Shown here piece by piece: positions 23,810-33,728 of a stretch of 64,000 bases of DNA. Both the position numbers and the translations under genes were made by a program. Position 1 is the stretch's first letter, and the number at the start of each line of letters is the position of its first letter. The notes under the pieces are model-generated. The model ran no database searches, was not told the origin of the DNA, and saw nothing but the letters and a program-made list of their open reading frames with translations. This stretch comes from Ananas comosus (lineage: Eukaryota > Streptophyta > Magnoliopsida > Poales > Bromeliaceae). The DNA lies in contig NC_033623.1 of the NCBI RefSeq assembly GCF_001540865.1, forward strand, positions 9,903,591 to 9,967,590, in the 5' to 3' direction.

Positions 23810-24324
23810 AGCAATGATTTAAAACCAGTCGAACCGGCCAGTTTGGCTAGTTCGACCACGTCCCAGTTTATAAAGTGGTTTGGTTCAAACTTTCAATAAG
23901 TTAAAAAAATCACTTTGAGCCGTTCAAATCGATGGTTCAACTATTGAACAGGCGAACCGGTCCAGTTTTAATCAAACCATGCGGATTTTTTTATTAAATT
24001 TTGTTAATATCCAACGGCTTAAAATCAACTTAGCCGATTTTATTGTCTATTATCATATATTAGTTTTATAAAAGGTGAAACTTAAAAATTTATATTTACT
24101 TTATTTAGTCTAGAAAATTATATTTTATAATTAAGTATGATACTAAAATAATAATATATATATAATTTTATATAATAAAATTAAAAATAATAATTAAATA
24201 TTTATAACATCATTCTAATGTTTGAGCCTGTAATTCTTGACCCAATAACATTTTCAGTGCTCTCGAAAAAAAAAAAAAAAAAAACATTATCAGTGCTAGT
24301 TGACCCGATTTTTAAAACATTGCT
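23810..24324. mobile_element. Inverted-repeat element, about 515 bp
   Basis: The left end AGCAATGATTTAAAA and, inversely, the right end AGCAATGTTTTAAAA form a 15-bp inverted repeat with one mismatch. Inside, GAACCGGCCAGTTTGG and GAACCGGTCCAGTTTT recur. It starts about 100 bp after the Helitron end. The superfamily is uncertain because no target duplication was found. Confidence 0.55.
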
Positions 24325-24448
24325 AAGAAGTTAAAGGGTGCGAGAGAAAAAAAAATATATAGCGAGCTAGATTTATTTTTGGTAGATATCGTTTATTTCT
24401 TTTTCCAACATTTTATTTTAAATATCAGTCGTTAAATCTTTCTAACGG

Positions 24449-24649
24449 CACTACACTAATAAATTTATTACATTTTACTAGCATTTAATACTAAATTAAT
24501 TATACTTATTTACTAATAATACATTAAGAATGCTAATAAATATATTTAGCAGCAGTACTATATGAATGCTGATAAATTTTAAATTTTTGAATATTTGAAC
24601 AAATTCCACTAGGAATAGTATGTCTCTATATATCAAAATTCTTGTAGTG
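24449..24649. mobile_element. CACTA-like miniature element, 201 bp
   Basis: It begins CACTACACTAAT and ends ATTCTTGTAGTG, giving an inverted CACTACA terminus, the signature of CACTA (En/Spm) elements. The interior has repeated GCTAATAAAT and GCTGATAAAT words. The flanks do not show a clean 3-bp duplication. Confidence 0.5.
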
Positions 24650-24945
24650 AAGAGATACTACTGTTGAACAAAATCTCAAAATTTGGAGTTTTGAGTTTAT
24701 TTTTATTTGCATTCAATATTTATTTTAATATTTAATATTATTGTTTTTTTTTTTTTTGGGCAAAAAAAAATTCGATGGTATCTTTTACCCTGTTTTGTTC
24801 TAATGTTGGATTCTCTCGTCTGCATATCTCTTGCTCTTACATAAAGAAATGAAAGAAACTAAAAGAAAAGTAATTTTACTTTTTCTCTTTATTTTTCATT
24901 ATCTTTTTTTTTATTTATTTACTCGATGTTGAAAAAATCTTCATC

Positions 24946-25041
24946 AACCTCCGTTATGATTGTACTTTAGAAAGAATTTTGATCGTACCTTAACCTCCGT
25001 TATGATTATACTTTAGAAAGAATTTTGATCGTACCTTAGGA
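24946..25041. repeat. 48-bp direct duplication
   Basis: A 48-bp unit containing AACCTCCGTTATGATT and AGAAAGAATTTTGATCGTAC occurs twice in tandem with one visible difference. The surrounding 24650-25770 is otherwise AT-rich intergenic DNA without a recognised gene. Confidence 0.85.
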
Positions 25042-25774
25042 TGGTATTTTCGATTACTTCCGAATGAAAAATGGGAATAAACTTTAAAATAAAGCTACGC
25101 GCGCTTCCAGATCAATTTAATTTTCTAAATTTTTTATGCTTATCTATGAGTTTGATTTTATCTTTTATTACTAAATTAGTTAAATAATTTAATCACAATT
25201 GAATTTTTAGTTTAATTTTTACTAACTACCACCAATAAAGAGACTAACAGAAGTACATGTGCCGCTTAAAAGCTCTTTTTCAAAAGAAAAAAGACAAACA
25301 TATACTCAACAACACTCTTGCGACAACAACGTAGCATGTACTGTAATCATGTGCTTCCACAAATATTGTGCCAAAATAGTTTTAGGTGATTACAGAAATC
25401 CAATTAACTGATAAATCTTCCAGCAAACTAAATGCAACTGAGCCGCCGCTCTTTGCAACAGATGAATCAAATGGCGATAGACGTTTGCAAAATTCAAAAA
25501 AATGGGCAAATAATCCGTCTCTCGGAATTCGGCAATGTAGATTCATTCTACGGCTAATCGACGGTGCATTTTCTCCATTTTCTCGCCAGCGAATACTATA
25601 TCCCTTCTTCCCTTTCTGTTTTTTCTTTTCTTTCTCGCATTTTCTTCTTCATGCGGGGATATAGAATGACAGTAAATCAATGCCATCCTCCTTTCCCTTT
25701 CGCTTCGCACCAGCAGAAGTTTCCTGCATCTGCATCACTAAAATGAGGTATATGAGGATCTTTATTGGCACAGC

Positions 25775-25779
<5 letters not shown>

Positions 25780-25829
<50 letters not shown>
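25780..25829. repeat. (GA)n microsatellite
   Basis: About 25 GA units in a row, lying just beyond the stop codon side of the DUF1499 gene, probably in or near its 3' UTR. Confidence 0.95.
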
Positions 25830-25833
<4 letters not shown>

Positions 25834-25912
25834 TTATTTACGCCAAAAGTGAATCTGATAAAACAGGCACTTGGCATACAAATGCTTGATCTTACTTGTG
25901 AATAGAAGTTCT

Positions 25913-28538
25913 TCAAAAGTTGCCCTCAGATGCCCAACCCTTTTTCTCCAGTTCCATCCTCAATGTCTAAAATGGCAAACAACAAGAGTCATTCGATCTA
26001 ATGCCTTGATGTCCCAATACCATTGAAATAGGCCTTAATAGATACGAACAAACTGAGAATGTTAATTATAAATAATTCGCGGGTGTAGGATCGTGGTACG
26101 TGCCTTAATTCTCTTTTTATTGACATTGAAGTCAAAGTTTCCCAAGCGAGAACCCGATCGATACTCGACGATTGAATTCTTACCAGGTGGGAACCAGAAC
26201 TCGACATCGTCAACAAACTAAAAGAAAGAAATGGATATAATTCAAGAGCTTGTAAGAGCATAAACTCAAATAGAGGGTTAAGGGGAAAACATTACCCCCA
26301 TTATAGGACTCTCGTATTCAACCCGAAGGTAGTCCCCATTCTTCTCTACTATGCGAGGAGTGAAATTGTCTGGCTTTGTCGATGTTACCTTTTAAGAATG
26401 AGGCAGTCGAATGTGAGGAAATACAAAAATTTGAGAAGCTCAGATTTTCTGTTTTTTCCTGGTTTGTCTTCAAAGAAACATGGTTGACCGCCTTTTATGT
26501 AAATGCTAATGATTTTTTCTCTTACCACTTGAATAAGCTCTGCCATGGCTTCATCTTTGCTTATGGGCTTATTCCTGCCCCCATCTTCGGGGTTGTAATT
26601 CCTGCAAGGAAAGCAATATTTCTATGCATTTAGTTTGAAGTTTAAAATCTGACATATGGAGATATCCCTTTTGTGACTTTCATATTTTCTAGAAATGGCC
26701 AATGTGCGTACAACAGAACTGCGACTTTCATATTTTTGTAGAAATGGCCAATATGCGTACAACAGAACTGCATAACAACACATTGCCGAATTGGTGCACT
26801 GCATGCTGAGGTAGTGATCTCAACAGAAACTAAAGTCAAACTTAGAAAATTACAAACCCACACAATTGGTTCTTCAACATTGTTGCATAGTACCGACCGT
26901 CCCTAGAGCAAGTGGCAAAGGGCTTTGTGATTGGTATCCGAGACCCAAGTTCGAATCCTAGTTGATTCACATTTCCAGCTAAGTTTATTTCTAAATAAAA
27001 TAAACGAAGCGGGTAGCGTGCTACCTATCTCTCAAAAAAAAACATTGTTGCATAGTTTTAATAAGTCCACAGTTGGCATCTTGATAATAATAGTATAGGT
27101 AATGACATTAAGAAAGCTTGAATTACAAATGCCAGAGTAGGTCCACCCAACCCGGTCAATGTTCAGAAGGCAGGAATTTGATCATCTCCAATAAACCTGC
27201 TTTGCCGCTAACTCTTTCTGGTCTATTAATATCACTTCTGTATAATATAAAACAATCGGATAGGATGCTTACCATGGAGGGGCATAGTGATTAGGGTCAC
27301 TTATCTCCTCTGACGTAGATATGCAGTTATTTGTTGCAGGGCACAACGCCAAAGATGGTGGGCTCTTTTGTACACCAAGATAGCTTGGCTTTGTTCCACT
27401 ATTAACCTCAAAAAGAACGAAACCGGAACTTGTCAAACATAACAACTGTACTAGGGTGTTCCCCCCCCAAAAAAAAAGAATAAAAAAAATCAGTTCTTTC
27501 CTTTTCATTCCTTTATTCTACTGACCAATGCCACAGTGGAGAATTCAATCAGAAGAAGCAAAGGATAAACTAATTAGTGGGTTTTACTAAGGGTTAATTA
27601 CAAATTTAGTCCCGAAATATGGCCAAGTTTCGATTTTGCGCTCAAAGTTTTAATTATAGAATTTATTCTCTAAAGTTTGACCACGATTTCAATTCTGTCT
27701 CTAAGTTTCAGTTTTACCCTTGATATTTGAATTCAATTTTGTCCTTCAAATTTGGCCTAAATTTCAGTTACGTCCTCAGAGCTTCAATATTTAACAATAG
27801 AATCCCATCATAGCAATGCCGATTTTGCACTTTTCGGGACAAAAAACCAAACAAAGGTCTTATAATAAACTTCCAGTTCTTTTCAAGAACTAAGAATAGT
27901 TAAAATGAAACGATAAATGTGAAAACAACGTCCCCGTCAAACCTGAGGGCCCAAATTAGCACCTTACTCTTTTGATAACATTTTTCCTTCTCAATGAGCT
28001 TATGTCTGCTAATATAAATGCAAATATATGTTTTCATTAGTATAGGGGAAAGTGAACATTTTTCTCATCTTCGTAAATCGGAGGAACTCAATTTTAGTGT
28101 CTCCTATAAAGGATAACATGTCATTGCTGTGGCCTATTATCAATTTATCATATCTTTAGTAGAACTCGTATCTCAGCCGAAACGGCACAATATACGCAAT
28201 GTGTTATCTCTCACCGAAACAAAGGATATATTTTTCATATCGCACTTTCTCACCCCACATATAAAGGATGATTCCCCACAATCCCAAACTAATAAGCCTT
28301 AGACAAGAATTGAGATTGATTCCAGTTTTGGATAGCTCAAGAACTTGAAAAAATCATGGCATTGGCAACAAAACACGTCTGGATCATCAGAACCTAACTT
28401 AATCTACGTTTAAATAAACACAAATTGGTAGAAATTATGAGCCTAAAGGGAGGTTTGAAGCTGAAAAAAAGAGAGGAAACGAGAGCACCTGAAGTGGAAA
28501 ATAGCAGCCAACGTCGCAATTCCGCTGCTCCTCAGCAT
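25913..28538 (-). CDS. DUF1499-family protein, 6 exons, 170 aa
   Basis: Rebuilt from exons 28489-28538, 27273-27398, 26526-26601, 26296-26388, 26104-26217 and 25913-25966 (minus strand), with phase kept at each junction. The product begins MLRSSGIATLAAIFHF, then SLALCPATNNCISTSEE and HYAPPWNYNP (residues 32-60). It continues with EAMAELIQVV, the conserved DYLRVEYESPIMGFVDDVEF, FPPGKNSIVEYRSGSRLG and VNKKRIKTLRMELEKKGW near the end. These are the hallmark blocks of DUF1499, found in plant plastid/thylakoid-associated proteins and in bacteria. The biochemical role is unknown. The first 17 residues are hydrophobic, as in a short targeting segment. Intron 5 appears to start with GC (AAG|GCACGT). 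Intron 2 carries a SINE (26892-27041). The start codon lies 12 nt after the stop of an SPL-like frame, so its leader may be unusual. Complete and probably functional. Confidence 0.88.
26892..27041 (+). mobile_element. tRNA-derived SINE, copy 3, in intron 2 of the DUF1499 gene
   Basis: A 150-bp copy starting ACCGACCGTCCCTAGAGC with A box TAGAGCAAGTGG, B-box-like AGTTCGAATCCTAG, 3' module GAAGCGGGTAGCGTGC and an A tail. A perfect 15-bp duplication, ACATTGTTGCATAGT, stands at 26877-26891 and 27042-27056. This makes it the clearest and probably youngest copy. It is antisense to the host gene. Confidence 0.95.
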
Positions 28539-28550
28539 CACCTCTCTCTC

Positions 28551-28587
28551 TCACATGATCAAAGAGAAAAACCCTAATTTAGATCGA

Positions 28588-28620
<33 letters not shown>

Positions 28621-28886
28621 GAAGAAGAAGAAGAAGAAGAAGAAGAAGAGGTCGAGAGAGGAAACTGATTTCCCACGGCGCCGCACCTTCTCCCGACTCT
28701 CCGCGGCTCCGCCGCGAGCGGCGGCGAAGGGGGCGATCGGCCGTCGTCGGAGCCGGCCCAGGGGAGTATCAAGGGGTCGTCGCCGTCGTTGATGGCGAAG
28801 TCGAGGAGGTTGCCCCAATCCCACATCGCCGCCGAGTCGTCCGCGGCGGCGACGGCAGCGGTGGGGGCGTGGGTCGGGATCTCCAT
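28551..28886 (-). pseudogene. SPL7-like N-terminal fragment / upstream frame of the DUF1499 gene
   Basis: From the ATG at 28886 (MEIPTHAP) the frame reads AAMWDWGNLLDFAINDGD, then LILPW and AEPRRV. WDWGxLLDFA near the N-terminus followed by a proline-rich stretch and PRRVRKRDPR is characteristic of SPL7-type SQUAMOSA promoter-binding-like factors (copper-response regulators). Here the sequence fails right after PRRV and runs into a serine repeat encoded by (AAG)n/(ATG)n, ending at 28551. No SBP-box zinc-finger domain occurs in the window. A (CT)n-rich leader (29030-29053) precedes it, as in a real 5' UTR. It may be a truncated gene copy or captured fragment, now acting as a 111-codon upstream frame 12 nt before the DUF1499 start. 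The SPL assignment rests on the short N-terminal motif. Confidence 0.55.
28589..28651. repeat. (ATG)n(AAG)n trinucleotide repeat
   Basis: About ten ATG units followed by about ten AAG/GAA units. On the minus strand they encode the serine run (or, in other frames, Phe/Ile runs) at the end of the SPL-like frame. Confidence 0.95.
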
Positions 28887-28892
28887 TTCCCG

Positions 28893-28917
28893 AACCCTAA
28901 CCCTAACCCTAACCCTA
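28893..28917. repeat. Short telomere-like (CCCTAA)4 tract
   Basis: Four CCCTAA units in a row at 28893-28917. About 80 bp away, at 28998-29012, the inverse TTAGGGTTAGGG appears. The six-base unit differs from the usual plant TTTAGGG. AACCCTAA is also the telo-box of many plant promoters, and this tract sits in the leader region of the SPL-like frame. Confidence 0.8.
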
Positions 28918-29029
28918 TAGTTTGCGACACGCGATTGGCTCCGCCGTTGCGGGGATTCGGACCCGTCTCCAACCAAACAAGAGGGAGAGAAGATTCGTTA
29001 GGGTTAGGGTTACGGTCGTTGGGGAAGGT

Positions 29030-29053
29030 AGAGAGAGAGAGAGAGAGAGAGAG
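29030..29053. repeat. (GA)n microsatellite
   Basis: Twelve GA units, reading (CT)n on the minus strand, in the likely 5' leader of the SPL-like/DUF1499 transcription unit. Confidence 0.9.
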
Positions 29054-29180
29054 AAGAAGTAGAGGCGCAGGAAACGAAAGCGGTGGTTGGGGTTGGGAAT
29101 CTTGACGTGAAAGCGGGCCGTGCGCTTGGTGATGTCGGGGCGGGGCGCGGGGCCCACCCCCTGTAGAGACACTATTTTCT

Positions 29181-29211
29181 GCACCGGGTGTATCAGTGCA
29201 TTTTGTACACC
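29181..29211. promoter_or_regulatory. Recurrent GCACCGGGTG motif, upstream of the SPL-like frame
   Basis: GCACCGGGTG (29181-29190) is followed after about 15 bp by TACACCGCA. The same pair, GCACCGGGTG then TGCACCGCA, stands 114 bp upstream of the RRM gene start. A related form occurs upstream of enolase. Confidence 0.4.
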
Positions 29212-29221
29212 GCACTCTCAT

Positions 29222-29650
29222 TTTGTAACATACCGAAATTTGGTAAGAGCACGCACGCAGAACTTGTCTAAAATATAGACCATTTTCAATCCGCTATTCA
29301 ACATTTTTAAGTTTTGATTTTATGATTAAACCTTTTAATTTATTTAATTTGAGTCAATCAATAATGCTTTGACTTTAAAATTTGAATGTATCGTTTATCT
29401 TTATATTTTTAATCAGTATACTTTATACAATTCTTATAACTATAAATTTATTAAAATAAGTAGTTAGCTTAAATTTTCAAATCGAAATATTATTAATTGA
29501 CTCAAATTAAACCAATTCAAAGGTTGGATAGTAAAATCAAAATTTGAAAAGTTGAATAGTAGACACAAAATTGTCCATAGTTCAAATAAGTTCTCTACAT
29601 TCTTATCAAAAAATTTCAAAATAAAAAAATCCACTTTGTTGCATATTTCG
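29222..29650. other. Intergenic, AT-rich
   Basis: No gene recognised. AT-rich sequence between the SPL-like promoter region and an undetermined base at 29651. Confidence 0.5.
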
Positions 29651-29651
29651 N

Positions 29652-30010
29652 ATAATTAATAATAATATTTATTATTATTAATTAGATAATCGTTATTAAT
29701 AATTAATTTATTATTTATTAATTAATTATTATTATTAATTGTTATTTATAATTAATTATTAATAATTAATTTTTTATTTATTTTTAAGTAATATTTTTAT
29801 GTTAATTAATTACATAATATAATTTTAATTTCAAATTATAACGTTTATTCCTCTTGTTCCAATCTAATCATCCAAACACTATTTATCTTATTCCTAGGAA
29901 CAACCCAATTTTCATCCAAATGCAAAATTGGTCTAGTTCCTGTTTATACATGAACTTGTACCTATCCCTAAAACTAGCAGTTCTTACTTATCCCTAAAAC
30001 TAGCAGTTCT
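29652..30010. mobile_element. Truncated Tourist-type MITE next to an undetermined base
   Basis: After the N at 29651 comes AT-rich ATTAATAATTA sequence, then CCAAACACTATTTATCTTAT, TTTTCATCCAAATGCAAAAT and TATACCTGAAC-like words. These match the right-hand part of the element 7068-8525 (8385-8500). The left half and its end are missing, presumably lost at the assembly join. A 24-bp stretch ending in CTAGCAGTTCTTA is repeated at 29970-30015. Confidence 0.6.
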
Positions 30011-30516
30011 TACTAAAACTTTCTCTCATAAATATCTCTTTTTCCTCTTTCTTTATTACTCTCTTTTTTTTTAAACCAAACTCTTTCAAAATCTTAAACG
30101 TTCATTCCGATTTTTATTCTAATAATAAATCAAATAATATATTTGGGTGAACCCTTTTGGCGATGGAAAGAAAATGCTCTTTTGCAGTGCGAGATGGTGT
30201 GAGAATGTTACAGTAAGAAACCGCTTCCCTATACTCTATGCCGTTTCTGTTAATACTAAACTTACGGTCAATACTGGAACTCAACGCTTCGCATCTCAGA
30301 CCAACCTATGATTCAACTCTCCCCGCTGTCCTCAAGGGCAATTAAAACTCCAGAAGCTAGCGGTGGTGTCTAGCAACATAGCTCTTTCAGCCGACAAACA
30401 CGACTAGTTAACTTGGAGATGGAATAGCTCTAGAAGATTTTCTGTACAAAGTGCATCCAAATTTCTAATGTATGATGGAATCAATAACTGCAACCTCCCT
30501 TTGCTGTGAAAACTTA
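30011..30516. other. Intergenic, nothing recognised
   Basis: No gene or repeat structure recognised. Confidence 0.45.
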
Positions 30517-30746
30517 GGCTTCGTTTGGGATTGCGAGGAGATTGCGTTATGTGCGGTGAGAAAGTACGTTGAAAAAATACCATATTTGTTTCCGTACGTA
30601 ATATTGCGTTCCGCATATCGCGATAAGTCGGTTACTATATATTTTCTGCGGTCCCACCGGATAACACAAAAGTATATCCCTATATACTTTTTTCTCAACT
30701 CCATTTTATCTAATAACGTTAGAAGGCTTCAATACCAAACTAAGCC
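30517..30746. mobile_element. MITE, 230 bp
   Basis: The ends GGCTTCGTTTGGGATTGC and, inversely, GGCTTAGTTTGGTATTGA form an imperfect inverted repeat. The interior contains CCGCATATCGCGATAAG and no coding sequence. It abuts the LINE relic. Confidence 0.6.
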
Positions 30747-30760
30747 AATTTTCTCTTAGA

Positions 30761-31330
30761 GCCAAATTATTCATTTGGCTTGCTGAGCGAAACAAGATTT
30801 CGACGGCCGACAACCTAGTTAAACGTGGATGGCACGGCCCAACAATCTGTGCGCTTTGCAACATTGAAGCTGAGACTCTTGAGCATATTATGCTACATTG
30901 TAATTATGCAAATTCAGTGTGGATTTGATTGATGAGCAAAATCTCAACTGCCCATGTATGGAGGAACATTGCCTCTGAAGGAATGGCAGCACAAAGGCGT
31001 CGATTGAGGCGGTCGGTATCAGGAGAAAACTTACCCAAGATCGATCTCTGCTTTGCAGCGACCTATTGGGAGATCTGGAAGGAGCGAAATAGAAGAATAT
31101 TTAACAATCGCCAAATTCGGTGTGAAGTTCTGGAAAGAAGTATTCTTTTTTCTTCTTTTTTTTTGAGGGAAGAAGTATTCTCGAATCTGTTATTTCTTGG
31201 AAATCAATGCTAGGAAGCTCAGCTACTTAGATGTACTTTTTTTTTTGTGGGTGTGCATCGGTGCGGATATTCTCTCGATGTATTGTTCGATCCGTTACCG
31301 TTGTAAAATAGGGTTCAACCCTATTTAATC
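30761..31330 (+). pseudogene. 3' end of a LINE (L1-type) retrotransposon
   Basis: The frame from 30761 reads AKLFIWLAERNKISTADNLV, then ICALCNIEAETLEHIMLHC. This is the CxxC...HxxxxC zinc-binding domain (zf-RVT) that follows the reverse transcriptase of plant LINEs. After a stop near 30928 the sequence continues with ATYWEIWKERNRRIFNN, the usual C-terminal block of these proteins. The reverse transcriptase is absent, so it is a 5'-truncated dead copy. It ends in a TA-rich tail at about 31330. Confidence 0.8.
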
Positions 31331-31379
31331 AAATGTATATATAATATAGATAATATATTATATATATAATATTATATAT

Positions 31380-31420
<41 letters not shown>

Positions 31421-31427
31421 TATATAT

Positions 31428-31465
<38 letters not shown>
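31331..31465. repeat. (TA)n(GA)n microsatellite
   Basis: About 100 bp of TATATA-rich sequence followed by about 15 GA units (31434-31463). It directly follows the LINE relic and may derive from its tail. Confidence 0.9.
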
Positions 31466-31466
<1 letters not shown>

Positions 31467-32117
31467 CAGCTGGGGTGCTTTTAGAAGCATGCCAGCTGCT
31501 GTGCTTACAATTTTATAGCCCTTGGATCTTTTCGAGATTCGTGAGAGGAAAAGGGCGACATTTCATAGAGGCAGTCGTAGACGGAGCGAAACGGAGGCTC
31601 CGTCTGTTACTCACTCTTTTTTTCTTTTCTTTTTTTTTTTTGACCCATTTCAACCCTTCCCTATCATTTCTCTTTCTCCACTTCCCTTACCTAACCCTTT
31701 CTCCTCCCTCTTCACCCACCTTGGTTGCCCTTCTCTCAGATCTGCTTCGAAGACGGCGGGTCGAGGCCGACATACTCTCCTATTTTATTTTTTATCTCCA
31801 CCTCCCTAACCTATCTCATTCTCATCCTACTTTACCTACCTCGGCCGCCTTTCTCCTCATACCCGCGTTGACAATGATGGAGCCTACGGCGATTCGCCTC
31901 AACCCTTCGCTCTCGACCTTCTAGCTGCCGCACTACCAGTTAATCTTTCACCTAAGGCTCGAATCCTTCGCTATTCTCTGGGTTTTGGAGTCGATTTGAG
32001 CAGATAATTTTTCAAACTGAAAATTTTTTTATTTTCAATTAAAATAGACTCTGAGACCCTCAACTATAGCCTATATTGAAATAGCTTTTAATCAATACCC
32101 CTAAACTTTATATATAT
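31466..32117. other. Unclassified segment with a C/T-rich open stretch
   Basis: Two overlapping plus-strand frames (31475-31924 and 31522-31809) are open mainly because the DNA is C/T-rich. They show no domain or family motif, and I do not accept them as genes. Confidence 0.4.
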
Positions 32118-32352
32118 ATATATAGAGTAGGGGTAGAATACTTGTAAAAATATCATGGGGGTGATACTTGTGTGTTTTTAGCCCTTGGATGGAGAGATGT
32201 GAGGTTGAGATGATGGTGGTAGGTGGTGGTAGGTGGAATAGTGTTTAATCCAAGGACTATTAATAATCAAAAAGTAGATCCAATGGCTTAAAACCTAATA
32301 GCACCATGATGGTGATACTTGTAAAAGTATCATAGCTCAACTCTATATATAT
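32118..32352. mobile_element. MITE, about 235 bp
   Basis: The left end GAGTAGGGGTAGAATACTTG and the inversely read right end GAGTTGAGCTATGATACTTT pair, continuing with ACAAGTATCACC-type sequence. The interior repeats CCCTTGGA / CCATTGGA. Both ends lie in TATATA tracts, a preferred site of such elements. Confidence 0.65.
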
Positions 32353-32545
32353 ATATATATATATATTTTTTAACGGGGTTCTTATTCTTTGTTAAGTTAA
32401 AATAATTAGTTAAAGTCAATAAATTGACTAAAATTATTCAATTAAGAGGAACCAAAACTGAGAAGGTATCAATAAAAAAAATGAATTTCAAGAAACCTAG
32501 TAGTTTAAGAATAGTTTTCTTAATAAGAAACTAAATTACTTTATA

Positions 32546-33068
32546 GGCATTTATAGTTTTCAAGCAAGAAGTACTTTAATAGAAGAAGAGATTGAAGATT
32601 TTTTCAAAAAGGCATTGTACGGCTTGAAGCAAGCTCCGCGAGCCTGGTACACACGTATAGATCGATATTTTCAAAAAGCCGAATTTCGTAAGTGCCCTTT
32701 TGAACATGCTCTTTACATTAAAAATAGTTCTAATGGTGATCTTTTATTTGTTTCCCTCTATGTTGATGATTTTATATTTACGAAAAATAATTCTGTTATG
32801 ATTGAAGAATTCAAAAAGAGCATAACTAATGAGTTTGAGATGACTAATATGGGTCATATGGCTTATTATTTGGGCATCGAAGTTTCACAAAAAGATGAAG
32901 GTATTTTTATTTCTTAAAAGAAATATGCAGGAGAAATACTTGAAAAGTTTCATATGGCGGATTGTAAACTGGTCATTACTCCAATAGAGATCGGATTAAA
33001 GCTTAACAAGAAAGGAGACGGAAAGCTTGTTAATCCCACATATTTCAAACAGTTGGTGGGTAGCCTGC
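32546..33068 (+). pseudogene. Ty1/copia reverse transcriptase fragment (5' part)
   Basis: Reads LYGLKQAPRAWY, then the catalytic LYVDDF, and AYYLGIEVSQ, the core of a copia reverse transcriptase. A stop codon lies at 32915-32917. gag, protease, integrase and the 5' LTR are missing; the sequence upstream of about 32546 does not continue the element. The frame stops at 33068 where a gypsy element is inserted and resumes at 38679 (VGSL|RYLTATRSDI). Confidence 0.92.
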
Positions 33069-33568
33069 TGTCACGACATAAAGATTTTCTCTGCGATTTC
33101 GCGTGCGGACATCTAACGGAGGTTTTGGCTTGGAATCTTCTGGAAGCTTCTATGCGGATCTCGAGACTGATGGTGCGGATACCGGAGGGTCATGAGTCCC
33201 TTAGAGTTTCTAGGTAGTCAATAAATGTATAACTCTTCGAGTTCTATGCTTATTTATTAGGACCCTTGGGAGACCGCGTGGCCTCCCCTTTTGGCTAGTA
33301 GTATTGTGCCACTTGGCACCTTTTCATTGGCACTATGGGCGGCGAGTGGCCTATAAATAGTGTGGCCTCCACCCCCTCTCATTTCAGAATCCTCTATTGT
33401 ATTCTCAAGTTTAAAGTAATAGAAGAGCTTTCTTCTTATCTCTCTTTTGTACTTAGTCTAGGGCGAGCGAGGTCCTAACTTAGCAAGTAGAGAGGCAGGC
33501 TTGCTCACTTCGCGAAGGAAGGCGAGCGCTGCACGGATTTTGCGAACCAAATCGTTAAGTCCGTGACA
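33069..33568 (+). repeat. 5' LTR of the gypsy element
   Basis: Starts TGTCACGAC and ends GTCCGTGACA, a short inverted terminus. A TATA-like CTATAAATAG lies at about 33351-33360, and a polyadenylation-like region follows. Confidence 0.95.
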
Positions 33569-33582
33569 GTTGGTATCAGAGC
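33569..33582 (+). other. Primer-binding site (initiator tRNA-Met type)
   Basis: GTTGGTATCAGAGC follows the 5' LTR directly. TGGTATCAGAGC is the standard primer-binding site complementary to the 3' end of plant initiator tRNA-Met. Confidence 0.9.
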
Positions 33583-33728
33583 CGATTCGAGAAGGAGCCA
33601 TATCGTAATCCGAAGCCGGAGTTGTCGACGCTGGGGGTGATCCCCCAAAGCAACCCTCCAAGCGGAGCAAAGGCAAGGACACGCGAATCGCGAAGGATTT
33701 CGCGTCGGTCGAGAACCGCCTTGCACTG

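Noticed and set aside
28769..29221. 150-codon minus-strand frame spanning the (CT)n leader
   Set aside because: Its reading frame runs through simple repeats and the promoter region. The frame with the WDWGNLLDFA motif is the one with family character.
31475..31924. 149-codon plus-strand frame
   Set aside because: C/T-rich composition, no domain or signal, and no conserved start or splice context.
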